NCBI RefSeq assembly: GCF_026341275.1
Contig: NZ_JAIFZO010000001.1
Span: forward strand, 449,910 to 513,909
Direction of reading: 5' to 3'
Origin: Streptomyces ortus
GTDB taxonomy: Bacteria > Actinomycetota > Actinomycetes > Streptomycetales > Streptomycetaceae
Length of the DNA: 64,000 bases
Made by a program: the position numbers and the translations under genes. The stretch's first letter is position 1. Every line of letters begins with the position of its first letter. Below are positions 1-9,759 of the stretch, piece by piece. Below the pieces are notes generated by a model. The model worked only from the letters and a program-made list of their open reading frames with translations, was not told where the DNA came from and did not search any database.

Positions 1-1
1 C

Positions 2-127
2 CCCGCCACCCGCTTCGGCATCGCGCCCGAGATGGTGCTGGTCCTGATCGCGGCGGGCGGCCTCGGCTGGGCGGTGACCTCGACGGCCCGTGCACGACGC
101 GGCGGGCCGCGCGGAACGGCCCGTTAA
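2..127 (+). CDS. C-terminal end of an unidentified membrane protein (5' partial)
   Basis: An open frame enters from the left edge and stops at TAA 125-127, only 10 bases before the Nudix gene. The 41 visible residues contain one hydrophobic segment (MVLVLIAAGGLGWAV) followed by an Arg/Gly-rich basic tail, as at the cytoplasmic end of a transporter or other integral membrane protein. The family cannot be named from this much sequence. The short spacing suggests co-transcription with the Nudix hydrolase. Confidence 0.55.
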   Translation, partial: PATRFGIAPEMVLVLIAAGGLGWAVTSTARARRGGPRGTAR

Positions 128-136
128 AGTCGGCGT

Positions 137-616
137 ATGGCTACCCCTGACTTCATCCGTACGATCCGGGCCGACGCCGGCCGGCAACTGCTCTGGCTGC
201 CCGGAGTCACCGCCATCGTCTTCGACGACGAGGGGAGGATCCTGCTCGGGCGCCGGGTCGACACGGGCAGGTGGGCGGTCATCGGCGGGATGGCGGAGCC
301 GGGGGAGCAGCCCGCGGCCTGTGCCGTCCGCGAGGTCCACGAGGAGACGGGCGTACGGTGCGTCGTCGAGCGGGTCGTTCTCGTCCAGGCGCTGGAGCCG
401 ATCACGTACCCCAACGGCGACATCTGCCAGTTCATGGACATCACCCTGCGGTGCCGGGCCGTGGGCGGTGAGGCCCGTGTCAACGACGACGAGTCACTTG
501 AGGTCGGCTGGTTCGCGCTGGACGCCCTGCCGCCGCTGGACGAGCACGCCATGCTGAGGATCAAGCAGTCCACGCAGGACGGGCCGACGTGGTTCGAGAC
601 AGGTCCGACGGCCTGA
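137..616 (+). CDS. Nudix hydrolase
   Basis: 159-residue protein with a complete Nudix box at residues 51-73 (G-x5-E-x7-REV-x-EE-x-G-V). The glutamates of REVHEE would bind the divalent metal used to hydrolyse a nucleoside diphosphate linked to another group. The substrate cannot be told from the sequence; the compact single-domain form resembles the ADP-ribose/(d)NTP pyrophosphatases common in Streptomyces. ATG 137 is used because the conserved N-terminal strand (LLWLPGVTAIVFDDEGRILL) follows directly. It lies 10 bases behind the preceding partial gene. Confidence 0.85.
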   Translation: MATPDFIRTIRADAGRQLLWLPGVTAIVFDDEGRILLGRRVDTGRWAVIGGMAEPGEQPAACAVREVHEETGVRCVVERVVLVQALEPITYPNGDICQFMDITLRCRAVGGEARVNDDESLEVGWFALDALPPLDEHAMLRIKQSTQDGPTWFETGPTA

Positions 617-1012
617 GACGCGGTCCGGAACGTCTCGTGGGGGCTTCGACCCCGCACCTCCCATCGCCGCACCTCCCATCGCCGGGACGGCCGGGAGAGC
701 CTGCCGTCGGGGGCGCAGACCGCGGGCGTGCGTGCGGTGATCTTCGGCAGGCGGGGTTCCATGGCGTAGCCGCGCACCGCCTCGTGGCCTTCCTGGACCC
801 GGTCGAGGACGGTCAGCGCGTCGATGACGTACCGGGTCAGGGCCGCCTCCTCGCCCGGCCGGTAGAAGGCGCGCCGGTTGTCCCACAGCGCCCGCAGGTG
901 CGTGCCGACAAGGGTTCGGTCGCGGGTTCCTCGACGGACGGCCGAGGACCGACGGCGGCCCGAGTGCGGTGCGTCTCGACCAGGACCGGCAGCGAAGCGG
1001 TGTACGCGGGTA
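617..1012 (-). pseudogene. Unidentified coding remnant, minus strand
   Basis: Between the Nudix gene and the hairpin at 1013-1058 the minus strand carries a stretch that reads like real protein (THLRALWDNRRAFYRPGEE, then RYVIDALTVLDRVQEGHEAV at about 760-910). It has no convincing start, and its frame runs on without a proper end into the Nudix gene. A 15-bp tandem duplication at 652-681 adds a repeated WEVRR/WEVRG segment near its end. It is most easily read as a broken gene whose family I do not recognise; upstream the frame degenerates into Arg-rich sequence. Confidence 0.35.
652..681. repeat. 15-bp perfect tandem duplication
   Basis: CCGCACCTCCCATCG occurs twice head to tail at 652-666 and 667-681. 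In the minus-strand remnant it duplicates five codons. It looks like a slippage event in decaying sequence. Confidence 0.8.
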
Positions 1013-1058
1013 CATGGAGCAGGGCCGGGAGGCCTCGCCCTCCCGGCCCTGCTCCATG
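1013..1058. terminator. Perfect 20-bp stem hairpin, bidirectional terminator
   Basis: CATGGAGCAGGGCCGGGAGG (1013-1032) pairs perfectly with its complement at 1039-1058 around a 6-base loop. It begins 8 bases after the stop of the aldolase remnant, as expected for its original terminator, and has no T tract, which is usual in actinomycetes. Confidence 0.8.
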
Positions 1059-1065
1059 CGGGATG

Positions 1066-1459
1066 TCAGCTCGCCTGCGCGAGTCCCAGCGCCACGTCGA
1101 CGATCATGTCCTCCTGGCCGCCGATCAGCCCACGCCTGCCGACCTCGACGAGGATCGTGCGGACGTCGACGCCGTAGCACTCGGCCGCCGCCTCCGCGTG
1201 CCGTAGGAACGAGCAGTCCGCGCTCGACGGACGCGCGCATCCCCAGTTCGAAGACGAGTCCCGACAGGCGGGAACGCTCCTGGACACGGTCCAGGAGCCG
1301 GGCCGCCACGAGGTCGCGGAGCACCCGGTGCAAGGTGCTCTTCGCGAACCCCGTACGCCCCCGCAGTTCGGTGAACTCCAGGGTGGTGTCCTCGGCGGTG
1401 AACGCCTGCGGCACGGCGAGGGCATTGCTCAGGACGCCGCTCGGCGCGTCGTTGCTCAA
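1066..1459 (-). pseudogene. IclR-type regulator fragment joined to the C-terminus of 4-hydroxy-2-oxovalerate aldolase
   Basis: Reading from TTG 1459 (LSNDAPSG), the first ~80 residues look like an IclR winged-helix domain ([20 protein letters not shown], then [14 protein letters not shown]). At about 1213-1216 the sequence switches frame and ends as [20 protein letters not shown]...[15 protein letters not shown], which matches the C-terminus of DmpG/HsaF-type 4-hydroxy-2-oxovalerate aldolases. The aldolase barrel, the IclR effector domain and anything between are missing. The simplest account is one deletion that fused an IclR gene to the end of a neighbouring meta-cleavage aldolase gene. The aldolase stop (1066-1068) and terminator remain. 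A functional product is unlikely. Confidence 0.7.
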
Positions 1460-1481
1460 GGGGGTCTTCTTTCCGGGGCGT

Positions 1482-1493
1482 CGCAACGTTCCG
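1482..1493. promoter_or_regulatory. Near-palindrome upstream of the IclR fragment
   Basis: CGCAACGTTCCG is centred on a palindromic AACGTT about 25 bases ahead of the TTG start of the IclR remnant, where an autoregulatory IclR site would lie. It is short and imperfect, so this is a candidate only. Confidence 0.3.
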
Positions 1494-1607
1494 ACTGTAC
1501 GGGACCACGAGCGCCGTCGCGGTGACGCTGCGTGACCGGCATCGCATCCCGATCTCGCGCGGCACGGTGTCGGGCCCACGTGGTTCGACTCCACCATCTG
1601 AGGATGA

Positions 1608-3953
<2,346 letters not shown>

Positions 3954-4011
3954 GCGCGCAGCTCGGCGCGTGACCGGTCGCGCCCGCGCGGCGGAGTCGC
4001 CCACCGACACG

Positions 4012-4041
4012 GCCCCGCGTCCCTTTCGAGGGGCGCGGGGT
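4012..4041. terminator. Terminator hairpin after icd
   Basis: CCCCGCGTCCC and GAGGGGCGCGGGG form a GC-rich stem with a TTTC loop about 60 bases after the icd stop and ahead of the convergent fucosidase gene. It belongs to the same class of CCCCGCG-containing 3' hairpins seen elsewhere in the window. Confidence 0.65.
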
Positions 4042-4113
4042 TCGCCGTACCCGGACTCCTGACGGGCCGGACAGGGCAAGTCGGCGCGAAGTCGGTACGC
4101 GCGGCCGACGACG

Positions 4114-5379
4114 TCAGAGGCGGCCCGCCCCCGTGTACAGGTCCAGTTCCCCCTCCAGTTCCACGGCCAGGACCGTCGCCTGTTCGTCCAGATCGGCCGC
4201 CTCGGGCGCGTCGATCCAGGTCACCCCCGGTACGGTGTCGAGCCCGCCCGTGACGTGGTGGCCCAGTTCCGCGCCCGTGCCGAGGACCGTGACCCGCCGG
4301 ACCCGGTTCCGCAGCCCCCGTACCGCCACGGAGTCGCGCGGGGCGTCGAAGCAGACCAGATAGAGCGTGCGACGGTCGGCGGACAGGGTGCTGGGGCCGT
4401 AGTGGTGCCCGGGCGGCAGCCCGGCGACCGTGCCGTACACAGCGTCCGAGTGCCGCCCGATCCAGGCGCCGAGACCCTCCATGCGGGCGATCTGTTCCTC
4501 GGGGATCGTGCCGTCCTCGCGTGGCCCCGCCGCCAGCAGCAGGTTGCCGCCCATGCCGATGGTCTCGGTGAAGTACCGCACCAGCTGGCGCACCGACTTG
4601 AAGGCGCGGTCCTGCGGCCGGTGGCTCCAGGAGTCGTTGATCGTGAGGCACAGTTCCCACGGGCCGTCCGGGGCCCGCAGCGGGGCGCCCTGTTCCGGCG
4701 TGGCGTAGTCGCCGTGGCGGAGCATCCGGCCGTTCAGGATGGTGTCCGGGTTGCCCGCGAGGATCTGCTCGGCGAGCTCGTCCATCCGCCACTGCTCCTC
4801 GGTGCGCTCCCACTCGCCGTCGAACCAGAGGATGTCGGGCCGGAAGCGTTCGACGAGTTCACGGACCTGCCCGTCGCGGTACGCGAGATACCGTGCCCAG
4901 GCCGCCGGGTCCTCCTGGCCGGGCTCGGCCTGCGAGTACGCGTTCAGCGGCACGATGTACGGCCCCGGGTGCCGCTCGCTCGCGTAGTCCGGGTGGTTCC
5001 AGTCGGAGTGCGAGTAGTAGAGGCCGACCTTGAGATCCCGGGCGCGCAGCGCCGCCACGAACCCGGTGACCAGGTCGCGGCCCGCCGGGGTGTCCCGGAC
5101 CACGTCGAGATTGCGGTGGCCGGTGTCCCAGAGGGCGACGCCGTCGTGGTGCCGGGTGGTGAGGACCGCGTACCGGGCGCCGACGCGGGCGAACAACTCG
5201 GCCCAGGCGTCGGGGTCGTAGCGCGAGGCGGTGAACCCGTCGAGCTGTTTCATGTACTGCTCGTACGTCATCTCGCCCGTGTAGAAGGACCAGGACTCGG
5301 CGGCGCCACCGACGGCGTAGACGCCGTAATGAATGAAGATGCCCAGCTTGGCGCCGGGGAACCAGGGTTGCATCGGCAT
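4114..5379 (-). CDS. GH29 alpha-L-fucosidase
   Basis: 421-residue protein matching family GH29, retaining alpha-L-fucosidases. It begins QPWFPGAKLGIFIHYGVYAV, the usual active-site start, has RHHDGVALWD at ~77-85 and the nucleophile segment PDILWFDGEW with Asp187. There is no signal peptide, so it probably acts inside the cell on imported fucosylated oligosaccharides. The C-terminal ~90 residues form the beta-sandwich usual in the family. It stands alone, divergent from the SseB-like gene at 5635. ATG 5379 is used; a second in-frame ATG lies two codons downstream. Confidence 0.9.
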   Translation of the reverse strand: MPMQPWFPGAKLGIFIHYGVYAVGGAAESWSFYTGEMTYEQYMKQLDGFTASRYDPDAWAELFARVGARYAVLTTRHHDGVALWDTGHRNLDVVRDTPAGRDLVTGFVAALRARDLKVGLYYSHSDWNHPDYASERHPGPYIVPLNAYSQAEPGQEDPAAWARYLAYRDGQVRELVERFRPDILWFDGEWERTEEQWRMDELAEQILAGNPDTILNGRMLRHGDYATPEQGAPLRAPDGPWELCLTINDSWSHRPQDRAFKSVRQLVRYFTETIGMGGNLLLAAGPREDGTIPEEQIARMEGLGAWIGRHSDAVYGTVAGLPPGHHYGPSTLSADRRTLYLVCFDAPRDSVAVRGLRNRVRRVTVLGTGAELGHHVTGGLDTVPGVTWIDAPEAADLDEQATVLAVELEGELDLYTGAGRL

Positions 5380-5507
5380 GCGCCCACGCTAGACGCGCGC
5401 CTTCGGCGGCGCGTGGGCGCCGGTCACCACTACTGGTCCGTTCTCACCCCGCGACCCGCGCGCCGCACGATCCCTTCACCTGTTCCCCAAGGACCCCGGG
5501 CGCTCAT

Positions 5508-5529
5508 CCCGTGACCGTTGGGTGACGGG
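5508..5529. promoter_or_regulatory. Inverted repeat between divergent fucosidase and SseB-like genes
   Basis: CCCGTGACC and GGTGACGGG flank four central bases, giving 8 of 9 complementary positions per arm. It lies in the 255-base divergent gap, which otherwise holds no gene. This is a candidate operator with no known partner. Confidence 0.35.
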
Positions 5530-5634
5530 TGTGTGGAGCGGGCATGGCACCCCGCAGGACGGGTACGCGACCAGCCGCGCCCGAGTCGGAGACGACACGG
5601 GCGGCCTGTTTTCGCCACTACGTCTGGATGTGCC

Positions 5635-6039
5635 ATGGAGATTTCCTCGAACGACAGCGCCACGGTGGAGGCCCAGCGCGCGCTGAGCGTCCTGGCCGAG
5701 AACGCCGGGGACGACGCGGCGCTGGACACGCTGGCCGGTAGTGACGTGCTGGTCCCGGTGCCCGACGACGCCGAGGACGCGACGGTGGCCGACCCCACGG
5801 TGGTGGCCCTGCCCGTCCTCGAACAGCCGGGCTCCGACCCGCTGGTCCCGGTGTTCACCTCGGAGGTGACGATGGCCGAGCTGCTGCCGTCGGTGTCGCG
5901 CTACCGCCTCGTTCCCCTCGGGACGCTCGCCGCGCAGTGGCCCGCCAGTGACCTCTCGCTGAGCATCGACGCCAGCACGCCGCACGGACTGACCCTCGAC
6001 TCACAGGGCGTACGCACCCTGCTCGCGCCCCGCGCCTGA
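5635..6039 (+). CDS. SseB-like N-terminal domain protein (paralogue 1)
   Basis: 134-residue acidic protein similar to the SseB N-terminal fold: a helix with ALSVLAENAGDDAALDTLAGSDVLVPV, then VPVFTSEVTMAELLPSVSRYRLVPLGTLAAQWP and a final hydrophobic segment ending GVRTLLAPRA. The biochemical role of these small Streptomyces proteins is not established. The ATG at 5635 was chosen over longer GTG options because homology to the paralogue at 9358 starts there. It is followed by a strong hairpin and is probably monocistronic. Confidence 0.7.
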   Translation: MEISSNDSATVEAQRALSVLAENAGDDAALDTLAGSDVLVPVPDDAEDATVADPTVVALPVLEQPGSDPLVPVFTSEVTMAELLPSVSRYRLVPLGTLAAQWPASDLSLSIDASTPHGLTLDSQGVRTLLAPRA

Positions 6040-6063
6040 GCGGTGCGGCACGGCCGGGGGATC

Positions 6064-6101
6064 GGGCCCGGCCACCTGTCGGAGGGGGAGCGGCCGGGCC
6101 C
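6064..6101. terminator. Terminator hairpin after SseB-like gene
   Basis: GGGCCCGGCC (6064-6073) and GGCCGGGCCC (6092-6101) form a perfect 10-bp stem about 25 bases after the stop, ahead of the convergent AraC gene. Confidence 0.65.
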
Positions 6102-6274
6102 TGGGGCACGGGTCTGCTCCCGCTCCCGCGCCCCTGGTCCCAGGCCGTGCGGGATGAACGGCGCCGACACCGCTCATCCCTGACGCACGGGCGCCGTGAT
6201 CAACGGTAGGACGTCACCGCCCCGGAATCGCTCCGCAAAGCGCGGCGCTTGTCCGCTATGCGAGGTGACGCCCG

Positions 6275-7261
6275 TCAGCCGGACCGCAGTGTCTGCCCGG
6301 GCGACGTCCCGAACCGCCTCCGGTAGCGCTGCGCGAAGCGCCCGAGATGCGCGAAGCCCCACCTGTACGCCACCTCCGTGACCGTGATCGTCGCGGGGTC
6401 GGCCGCGAGCAGCTGCTCGTGCGCCCGCCGCAGCCGGACCTCGGTGACGTAGGCGGTGGGGGACATGCCCACATGTTTGCGAAAGGCCTCCTGCAGGGCC
6501 CGTACCCCGATCTGGGACAGGGAGGCCAGCCGCGCCGCGTCGTAGTGCTCGTCCGGCCGTTCCTCGATCGCCTCCATCACCCGCCTGACCGTCGCGGGCC
6601 GCGCAGCCGGCACGGGCGCCTCCAGTGCGCCGCGGTAGGAGTGGCCGCACGCGAGCAGCAGACCCTCCAGCAGGGTCTGTTCGATACGCGAGCGGATCAG
6701 GGGCCGGCCCAGCAGTCCGTTCGAGGGGTTCTTCTCCCGCAGACACCACAGCGCGAGGTCCGCCCAGCTCCGCCCGGCCCCCTGGCCGACGTCGATGTAG
6801 GTCTCGAAGGACGGCGGACGCCGTACGGGCCCGCCGAGCAGCGCCCCCAGCCGTTCGTGCAGGGCGGCCATGTCGATCTTCACGGTGAGGGCACGGCAGT
6901 CCGCCGACCAGTCGTCCACCTCGATCCCGCGTTCCGGCTGGAGGAACACCGCGCGCTCCGGAACGGTGCAGGACGGCGCCCCGTGCCCCTGCCGGCAGCG
7001 GAAGCGCCCGGTGAGCGGCACGGTCACGTGGTAGACGCGCGGCTGTGCGAAGCCGATCGTCACCTCGGTACCGAAACTGACGTCGCCGACGGTCAGCGCG
7101 CCGAGGTCGGCCACACCGAGCCGGGTCACGAAGTCCTCGGACCGGCCCCGTACGTCCAGGCGAAGGTCGTAGTAGTGCTGCGCGATGACGACATGTGACT
7201 CGTCCAGGGACCGCGTCTCGTAGCTGCGTACCCCGACCCGTAATCCTTCGTCTGCGACCAC
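6275..7261 (-). CDS. AraC-family transcriptional regulator
   Basis: 328-residue protein with an N-terminal AraC-type ligand-binding region (VTVPLTGRFRCRQGH... and FLQPERGIEVDDW) and a C-terminal double helix-turn-helix (ARLASLSQIGVRALQEAFRK and VTEVAYRWGFAHLGRFAQRY, roughly residues 225-325). The arrangement is that of AraC regulators acting near oxygenase or catabolic operons, but no such operon is adjacent, so the target is unknown. The start is GTG 7261. The next gene upstream is the broken MarR gene on the same strand, 90 bases away. Confidence 0.85.
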   Translation of the reverse strand: MVADEGLRVGVRSYETRSLDESHVVIAQHYYDLRLDVRGRSEDFVTRLGVADLGALTVGDVSFGTEVTIGFAQPRVYHVTVPLTGRFRCRQGHGAPSCTVPERAVFLQPERGIEVDDWSADCRALTVKIDMAALHERLGALLGGPVRRPPSFETYIDVGQGAGRSWADLALWCLREKNPSNGLLGRPLIRSRIEQTLLEGLLLACGHSYRGALEAPVPAARPATVRRVMEAIEERPDEHYDAARLASLSQIGVRALQEAFRKHVGMSPTAYVTEVRLRRAHEQLLAADPATITVTEVAYRWGFAHLGRFAQRYRRRFGTSPGQTLRSG

Positions 7262-7351
7262 CGTGATCCCCCCGACACAGACCTGTCGCCGTCCTGGCGT
7301 ACGGCGCCAGGTGCGACGGTACGGGATGCGGCGCGCCCGGTGGAGGGATCG

Positions 7352-7777
7352 TCAGGCGTCGGCCATCATGCGCGCCAGGGCGGTCCGCTGCAGGGGGCGT
7401 ACCCGGGTGTGCAGGTCGTGGCCCTTGCGGGTGAGGGCCACGCGGACACCGCGCCGGTCCTCCTGGCAGACGCTCCGCTGCACCAGGCCCTCCTTCTCCA
7501 GGCGGCCGAGCAGCCGGGAGAGGGCGCTCCGGCTCAGATGGATCCGGTCGGCGATGGTCTGCACGCGGCACTGCTCGGCGGGGAGCGGGCCCGTCCCCGC
7601 CCGCGGGCGGGGAGCCTAGGTGCTCGACGACACGAGGATGTCGAGCACCTCGAAGTCACTGGCGCCCAGTCCGTGCGGATGGAGTTCACGGTCGATCTCG
7701 CACATGGTGCGCGCGTGCACCGACAGGATGTCCCGCCACCGGTCCGCCAGTCGGGAAGCGGCCGTCTCTGCCGCCAT
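7352..7777 (-). pseudogene. MarR-family regulator interrupted by an in-frame stop
   Basis: From ATG 7777 the frame reads 53 residues (MAAETAASRLADRWRDILSV... ASDFEVLDILVSSST) and hits TAG at 7616-7618. In the same frame it resumes as a MarR winged helix (VQTIADRIHLSRSALSRLLG, then GLVQRSVCQEDRRGV) to the stop at 7352. So one nonsense codon splits an otherwise complete ~141-residue MarR protein. The 16 codons around the stop look foreign to the family and include a 9-bp inverted repeat (GTGCTCGAC/GTCGAGCAC, 7620-7647). Restart at GTG 7564 could yield an isolated HTH half. A sequencing error is possible but would have to be a substitution. Confidence 0.7.
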
Positions 7778-7807
7778 GGCGGCACGGTAACAGAGGAGAG
7801 ACCACTT

Positions 7808-7821
7808 GTTGCGTATGCAAC
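7808..7821. promoter_or_regulatory. MarR-type operator palindrome
   Basis: GTTGCGTATGCAAC is a perfect 5-4-5 inverted repeat 31 bases ahead of the MarR ATG, where an autoregulatory site is expected. The GTTGC/GCAAC half-sites recur as TGCAACTAGTTGCA at 62333. Confidence 0.6.
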
Positions 7822-7854
7822 TGGTGCGGTTGCCTACGGTTGACCGGCCCAGGG

Positions 7855-8205
7855 TCAGGATGCCTCCTGGACCAGGCCGATGGCGTTGCCGTCGACGTCC
7901 TTCACCGAGGCGATCAGCATGCCGCCGCCGACGTCCTGGACGTCCTGCACCACCTCGGCGCCGGCGCCGACGAGAGCGGCCAGACCCGCCGTGATGTCAT
8001 CGACGTACCAGTAGGGGACGGGCCCGGTCAGCCCCTTGGCGTGGCCGTGCGGGTCGAGCCCGACCTCGGGCCGCCCCGGCGCCCGGAAACCCACGTAGTA
8101 CGCCTCGTCCACGTACGGCTCGACTCCGAGGAGCGCGCCGAAGAGGGCCTTGGCGCGGGCGAGGTCCTTGACGGGGTAGGTGAGGGTCTTGAGGCCTTCG
8201 GGCAT
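7855..8205 (-). CDS. VOC (glyoxalase/bleomycin-resistance fold) family protein
   Basis: 116-residue single VOC domain: TLTYPVKDLARAKALFGALL at the first strand-helix, GLDPHGHAKG and PYWYVDDITAG in the middle, and KDVDGNAIGLVQE at the end, the usual metal-site glutamate position. VOC proteins dimerise and bind or convert small molecules around a divalent metal; no substrate can be inferred. ATG 8205 is preceded by GGAGGAG. The adjacent MarR remnant downstream on the same strand may once have been regulatory. The 5' region has unusual direct repeats and a palindrome. Confidence 0.8.
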   Translation of the reverse strand: MPEGLKTLTYPVKDLARAKALFGALLGVEPYVDEAYYVGFRAPGRPEVGLDPHGHAKGLTGPVPYWYVDDITAGLAALVGAGAEVVQDVQDVGGGMLIASVKDVDGNAIGLVQEAS

Positions 8206-8220
8206 GACGGGCTCCTCCGC

Positions 8221-8286
8221 AGTCGTGATCGCAGTTCGTGATCGCAGTTCGTGATCGCATTCGCATTCGCAATCACGAGTCGTGAT
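8221..8286. promoter_or_regulatory. Direct repeats and 15-bp palindrome upstream of the VOC gene
   Basis: TTCGTGATCGCAG-type units recur three times in tandem at 8221-8260 (each carrying CGTGATCGCA), followed by GCATTC twice and then the perfect palindrome ATCACGAGTCGTGAT at 8272-8286. TCGTGAT is common to the repeats and the palindrome. This looks like a multi-site operator in the VOC leader. Confidence 0.5.
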
Positions 8287-8404
8287 CGTGAGTGGTGACG
8301 GCACCGGCGGTCGTTCGTCCGTCGGTGCCACCACGCTACGACCGGGTGGTGCCGGGCCGCTTCTCCGATCCTGACCGGTCACGGGCGGGGCGGCCGGTGC
8401 CCCG

Positions 8405-8989
8405 TCAGCCCGCGAAGATCTCCACCACCGACCAGACGGCCAGACCGAGCATGCAGATCCCGCCGACGCGCTGCACGGTCTTGAGGGGGACGCGCTTGGC
8501 GATGAAGCGCCCGGCCAGCAGCGCCAGCGCGGAGACCGACATGAGCGCCGCCGCCGAACCGACGGCCACGGACGCGATGCCGTTCGTGGCGGCGAGGTTC
8601 GCGGTCGTGATCTGTGTCAGATCGCCCCACTCGCTGATGAAGACGGCCATGAAGGCGGTCGTGTAGACGGGCCAGAAGCCGGTGACGGTACGGCCGCCGG
8701 CATCCTCCTCGTCCTCGTCGTCGCCACCGCGCAGCAGCATGAAGGCGCCGAACGCGAAGAGTGCGGCCGAGACCGACTTGACGGTCCAGTCGGGCAGCAG
8801 GCCGATGAGGCTTCCGGCGCCCACCGCGATGGCCACGTGGACGATGAAGGCGGTGGACGTGCCGAACCACACGTAGAGGGGCCGCATGCGCGTGCCCATG
8901 GCCAGCGACGCGAACATCGTCTTGTCCGGCAGCTCGGCGAGGAAGATCAGCCCGAAGGCGGTGAGGATCGCCAGAGGGTCGAGATGCAT
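8405..8989 (-). CDS. GDT1/TMEM165-family cation transporter
   Basis: 194-residue membrane protein with about six helices and the two family signature motifs: AELPDKT at residues 18-24 and SEWGDLTQ at 119-126, whose acidic residues form the ion path. An acidic loop (DDEDEEDAGG) at ~90-99 separates the two halves. Family members move Mn2+ or Ca2+ against protons; in bacteria a role in manganese export is known for relatives (MneA/MntX type). ATG 8989 starts directly at the first helix. No manganese riboswitch could be recognised upstream. Confidence 0.85.
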   Translation of the reverse strand: MHLDPLAILTAFGLIFLAELPDKTMFASLAMGTRMRPLYVWFGTSTAFIVHVAIAVGAGSLIGLLPDWTVKSVSAALFAFGAFMLLRGGDDEDEEDAGGRTVTGFWPVYTTAFMAVFISEWGDLTQITTANLAATNGIASVAVGSAAALMSVSALALLAGRFIAKRVPLKTVQRVGGICMLGLAVWSVVEIFAG

Positions 8990-9357
8990 TCCGGTGGCTT
9001 TCTGTAGGGACCGGGCCCCCGGATCTTCGCGAAGCGCCCTCGGTCGGGGCGACGGGAGAACCGATCGGCCCGGCATGTCGGGTGTGCCGCGGGATCGCGG
9101 GCACACAAATGCCTGGCCGAAGGTCTCGTCCACCCGTTTTCACACGGGCCCGGCCACCGGGAACCCGAGGGCTCCAGTGTGTCGACGACCGGTTCGCAGG
9201 ACTACTCCCCTTCGCAGTCACTCAGTGTACAGGGCATCTGTTTGTGTGTCGCATGGGGCCGGGATGAGTGGGTAGAAGAGGTGCATTCCGCGCGGACGGA
9301 CCATCTCCGGGCAATCAGGCCTCCGGAGGCCGCGCGGGGAGGACGGAACGCGGCACC
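8990..9357. other. Divergent intergenic region without a gene
   Basis: 368 bases between the GDT1-type gene and the second SseB-like gene hold no supported coding sequence. The middle, from about 9170 to 9290, is the least GC-rich part (TCAGTGTACAGGGCATCTG and GTTTGTGTGTC) and is where the promoters should lie. No clear operator was identified. Confidence 0.5.
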
Positions 9358-9750
9358 ATGACCATGATCGACGCGACCGACGACGACACCGCCGACGTGA
9401 TCCTCCGGGCCCTGAGCGTCCTGGCCCACGACGCGGGGGACCGTCGCGCCCGGGCGGCACTCGCCGGAACCGACGTACTGATGCCGTCGTACGGCTCCGA
9501 CGACGACGCCGGGGACCCGATACGGCTGACCCTGCCCGTGACGGGGCGGACCGTGCTCGTCTTCACCTCGGAAGCCCGTATGGTCCACTCCCTGCCGGGC
9601 GTCCGTCACTACCGCCTCGTCCCGCTCGGCACGCTCGCGGCGTACTGGCCCGAGAGGAACCCCTCCCTGACCATCGACGCCGGCTCACCGGACAGCGTGC
9701 TGCTGACCGCCGAGGGCGTACGGACCCTGCTGTCCGCCGACGGTCGGTGA
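9358..9750 (+). CDS. SseB-like N-terminal domain protein (paralogue 2)
   Basis: 130-residue acidic protein clearly related to the product at 5635: both share ALSVLA.-AGD.RA...LAGTDVL, FTSEA-M..-LP-V-YRLVPLGTLAA-WP, SL-IDA-SP and GVRTLL near the end. ATG 9358 has a good GGGAGGA site 16 bases upstream; ATG 9364 is an alternative start. The two copies, under 4 kb apart with unrelated genes between, look like a dispersed duplication. Function unknown. Confidence 0.7.
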   Translation: MTMIDATDDDTADVILRALSVLAHDAGDRRARAALAGTDVLMPSYGSDDDAGDPIRLTLPVTGRTVLVFTSEARMVHSLPGVRHYRLVPLGTLAAYWPERNPSLTIDAGSPDSVLLTAEGVRTLLSADGR

Positions 9751-9759
9751 TCCCTCGCC

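Noticed and set aside
8990..9130. Manganese (yybP-ykoY) riboswitch upstream of the GDT1-type transporter
   Set aside because: Such riboswitches often precede this family, but the conserved GGGGAGUAG and CCUACG-type loops are not present in the leader.
9239..9275. Sigma-B type promoter (GTTT...GGGTA) ahead of the second SseB-like gene
   Set aside because: Both boxes exist but are about 26 bases apart instead of 14-16.
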